From: Bradyrhizobium sp.
GTDB lineage: Bacteria; Pseudomonadota; Alphaproteobacteria; Rhizobiales; Xanthobacteraceae
Direction: 5' to 3'
DNA: 7,781 nucleotides
Assembly (NCBI GenBank): GCA_028290165.1
Contig: JAQGKJ010000760.1
Span: 1 to 7,781 of the forward strand
Positions 6,612-7,781 of the stretch are shown here, piece after piece. Under the pieces are notes generated by a model. That model had not been told where the DNA came from, searched no databases, and saw nothing but the letters and a program-made list of their open reading frames with translations. Within the stretch, counting starts at the first letter, position 1, and every line of letters starts with the position of its first letter. Made by a program: the position numbers and the translations under genes.

Positions 6612-7403
6612 ATGCGCATTGCGACGTGGAACGTCAATTCGATCCGGCAGCGGCTCGACCACCTCCAGACCTGGCTCAGGGATAGTGCGCCCGACATCGT
6701 CTGCCTGCAGGAGACAAAATGCATCGACGATGCGTTTCCGCGGCTTGAGCTCGAGGCCCTCGGATATAACGTGGTTACCCACGGCCAGAAAACTTTTAAT
6801 GGCGTCGCGCTGTTGTCAAAGCTGCCGTTCGAAGAGACCAAGTCGGGCCTCGCCGGCGATGACGAAGACGCCCACGCCAGGTTTCTCGAAGGCGTGGTCA
6901 CGCTGAAGCAGGGTGTGCTCCGGGTCGCCTGCCTCTATTTGCCTAACGGCAACCCGCCGGAGACCGAAAAATATCCCTACAAGCTCAAATGGATGTCGCG
7001 GCTTCTTGAGTATTCAAGACAACGGCTTCAAGCGGAGGAACCGCTGGTGCTGGCGGGAGACTTCAACGTCATTCCGAAGGCTGAGGACGTCCATAATCCG
7101 GCGGCCTGGGTCAACGACGCCCTGTTTCGCGCCACCACCCGGGAGAGTTTTCAGTCGCTGGTGGGCTCGGGGCTCACGGACGCACTGCGCGCCGTCAACG
7201 ACGCGCCGGGCCAGAACACCTTCTGGGATTATCAGGCCGGCGCCTGGCAGAAGAACCAGGGTTTGCGCATCGATCATCTCCTGCTGTCGCCGCAGGCTAG
7301 CGACCGGCTGATCGATGTCGGCATCGACAGCTATGTGCGCGGCTGGGAAAAACCGTCGGATCACGTGCCGGTGTGGGCGGATCTGGATTTCGAGACGGCG
7401 TAA
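6612..7403 (+). CDS. xthA: Exodeoxyribonuclease III (AP endonuclease, EEP superfamily)
   Basis: Exonuclease III cleaves DNA at abasic sites and removes blocked 3' ends in base-excision repair. The 263-residue product is a complete EEP-fold enzyme. Metal and catalytic residues line up with E. coli ExoIII: N7 in TWNVNSIR, E34 in CLQETK, Y109 in LYLPNG, D150 and N152 in GDFNV, D221 in RIDHLL, and the D250-H251 pair in SDHVPVW. NTFWDYQAG at 202-210 is also typical of the ExoIII/XthA branch. The ATG at 6612 has GGAG eight bases upstream. It lies 43 bases after higA in the same direction and may be partly transcribed from the higBA promoter, since no good promoter is seen in the gap. A strong hairpin follows the stop codon. 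The assignment is very secure. Confidence 0.97.
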   Translation: MRIATWNVNSIRQRLDHLQTWLRDSAPDIVCLQETKCIDDAFPRLELEALGYNVVTHGQKTFNGVALLSKLPFEETKSGLAGDDEDAHARFLEGVVTLKQGVLRVACLYLPNGNPPETEKYPYKLKWMSRLLEYSRQRLQAEEPLVLAGDFNVIPKAEDVHNPAAWVNDALFRATTRESFQSLVGSGLTDALRAVNDAPGQNTFWDYQAGAWQKNQGLRIDHLLLSPQASDRLIDVGIDSYVRGWEKPSDHVPVWADLDFETA

Positions 7404-7424
7404 CAACCTTGGTGGGGAGAAAAT

Positions 7425-7450
7425 GGTGGGCACGCCTCGCTTTGCCCACC
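7425..7450. terminator. Hairpin terminator between convergent xthA and Sel1-repeat gene
   Basis: GGTGGGCA (7425-7432) and TGCCCACC (7443-7450) are perfect eight-base complementary arms around a ten-base loop. Inside the loop GC/GC can add two more pairs across a small bulge. It lies 21 bases after the xthA stop and 12 bases before the stop of the convergent minus-strand gene, so it can serve both. For the minus-strand gene the hairpin is followed by a short run of T in the transcript (the plus strand has AAAA at 7420-7423). For xthA no T-run follows. From memory, GGTGGGCA...TGCCCACC hairpins recur between genes in Bradyrhizobium genomes, so this may also be a dispersed palindromic repeat. Confidence 0.7.
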
Positions 7451-7462
7451 TACGGATCTACT

Positions 7463-7781
7463 TCAATCCCGGCGGCCCTGCACCCAGTGCTCGAGCATCT
7501 GCAGCGCCATCGCGCGGTCGTCATCGGACGCCTTGGCGATCGCCTTGTTGTAGCTTTCCTTGATCCAGGTCTCGTCCGGCGCGGCGCTGTCGCGCGCAAG
7601 CGTCAGCCACATCAGCCCGCGCGCTGCCTGACGCGGCAGCTGGTCGCCGTTGAACAGCATCTGTCCGAGCAAGGCCTGCGCCTGATGCTGGCCTTTCTGG
7701 GCGGCCAGGCCGAGCCAGCGCGCGCCATAGCGGAAATCATCCCGCGACGAGCCGACGCCCTTGAGGTAAAGCCGCGCCAGG
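7463..7781 (-). CDS. Sel1-repeat (TPR-like) protein, C-terminal part only (5' end beyond window edge)
   Basis: The minus-strand frame is open from the right edge to the TGA at 7463, giving the last 105 residues. It begins LARLYLKGVGSSRDDFRYGA and continues RWLGLAAQKGQHQAQALLG. This matches the Sel1-like repeat pattern (A-x-L-x-x-x-Y-x-x-G-x-G, then W-x-x-x-A-A-x-x-G). A second, more degenerate repeat (MLFNGDQLPRQAARGLMW) follows, and then a helical tail ending HWVQGRRD. Sel1 repeats are alpha-helical solenoids that mediate protein contacts. In rhizobia a periplasmic Sel1 protein, ExoR, represses the ExoS/ChvI two-component system and exopolysaccharide synthesis. This gene could be an exoR homologue, but the diagnostic N-terminus and signal peptide are out of view, so no symbol is given. 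It is convergent with xthA, separated by 59 bases holding the shared terminator hairpin. Confidence 0.82.
   Translation of the reverse strand, partial: LARLYLKGVGSSRDDFRYGARWLGLAAQKGQHQAQALLGQMLFNGDQLPRQAARGLMWLTLARDSAAPDETWIKESYNKAIAKASDDDRAMALQMLEHWVQGRRD

Noticed and set aside
7463..7672. A complete 69-residue minus-strand gene starting at a TTG
   Set aside because: The frame stays open to the right edge with Sel1-repeat sequence upstream of that TTG, so it is the end of a larger gene cut by the window.

Overview
The window is GC-rich, densely coded DNA from an alphaproteobacterium. The gene content, gene order and protein wording fit the Bradyrhizobium/Rhodopseudomonas/Nitrobacter group (Nitrobacteraceae). 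This assignment comes from recalled family sequences and was not tested by a search. No tRNA, rRNA, CRISPR array, insertion sequence or replication origin was seen, and no gap between genes exceeds about 110 bases.

The left two-thirds (1 to 5435) is a minus-strand gene run. In transcription order it is dgt (dNTP triphosphohydrolase, GTG start), argS (arginyl-tRNA synthetase), a single-pass membrane protein with a C-terminal SPOR domain, and nagZ (beta-N-acetylhexosaminidase). nagZ leaves the window just after its catalytic aspartate. The run mixes nucleotide-pool housekeeping and translation with two peptidoglycan-related proteins. In many alphaproteobacteria argS, SPOR protein and nagZ are followed by scpA/scpB and the tat genes, so the operon probably continues to the left.

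A 107-base divergent region (5436 to 5543) separates dgt from the plus-strand genes. It carries a 19-bp operator-like inverted repeat. To its right are erpA (A-type iron-sulfur carrier), a higBA-type toxin-antitoxin module, and xthA (exonuclease III). After xthA a strong hairpin terminator separates it from the convergent 3' end of a Sel1-repeat protein that enters from the right edge.

The most notable feature is the toxin-antitoxin module. The HigB toxin frame is interrupted by a single TGA where the family has a tryptophan (TGG). The remaining 24 codons after it are intact and still family-like. The HigA antitoxin is complete. The module keeps a textbook promoter (TTGACG, 17 bases, TACATT) with two perfect palindromes around it. 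It therefore looks like a recently disarmed toxin beside a still functional, presumably autoregulating antitoxin. No wholly new system was found; the other observations are modest regulatory candidates.
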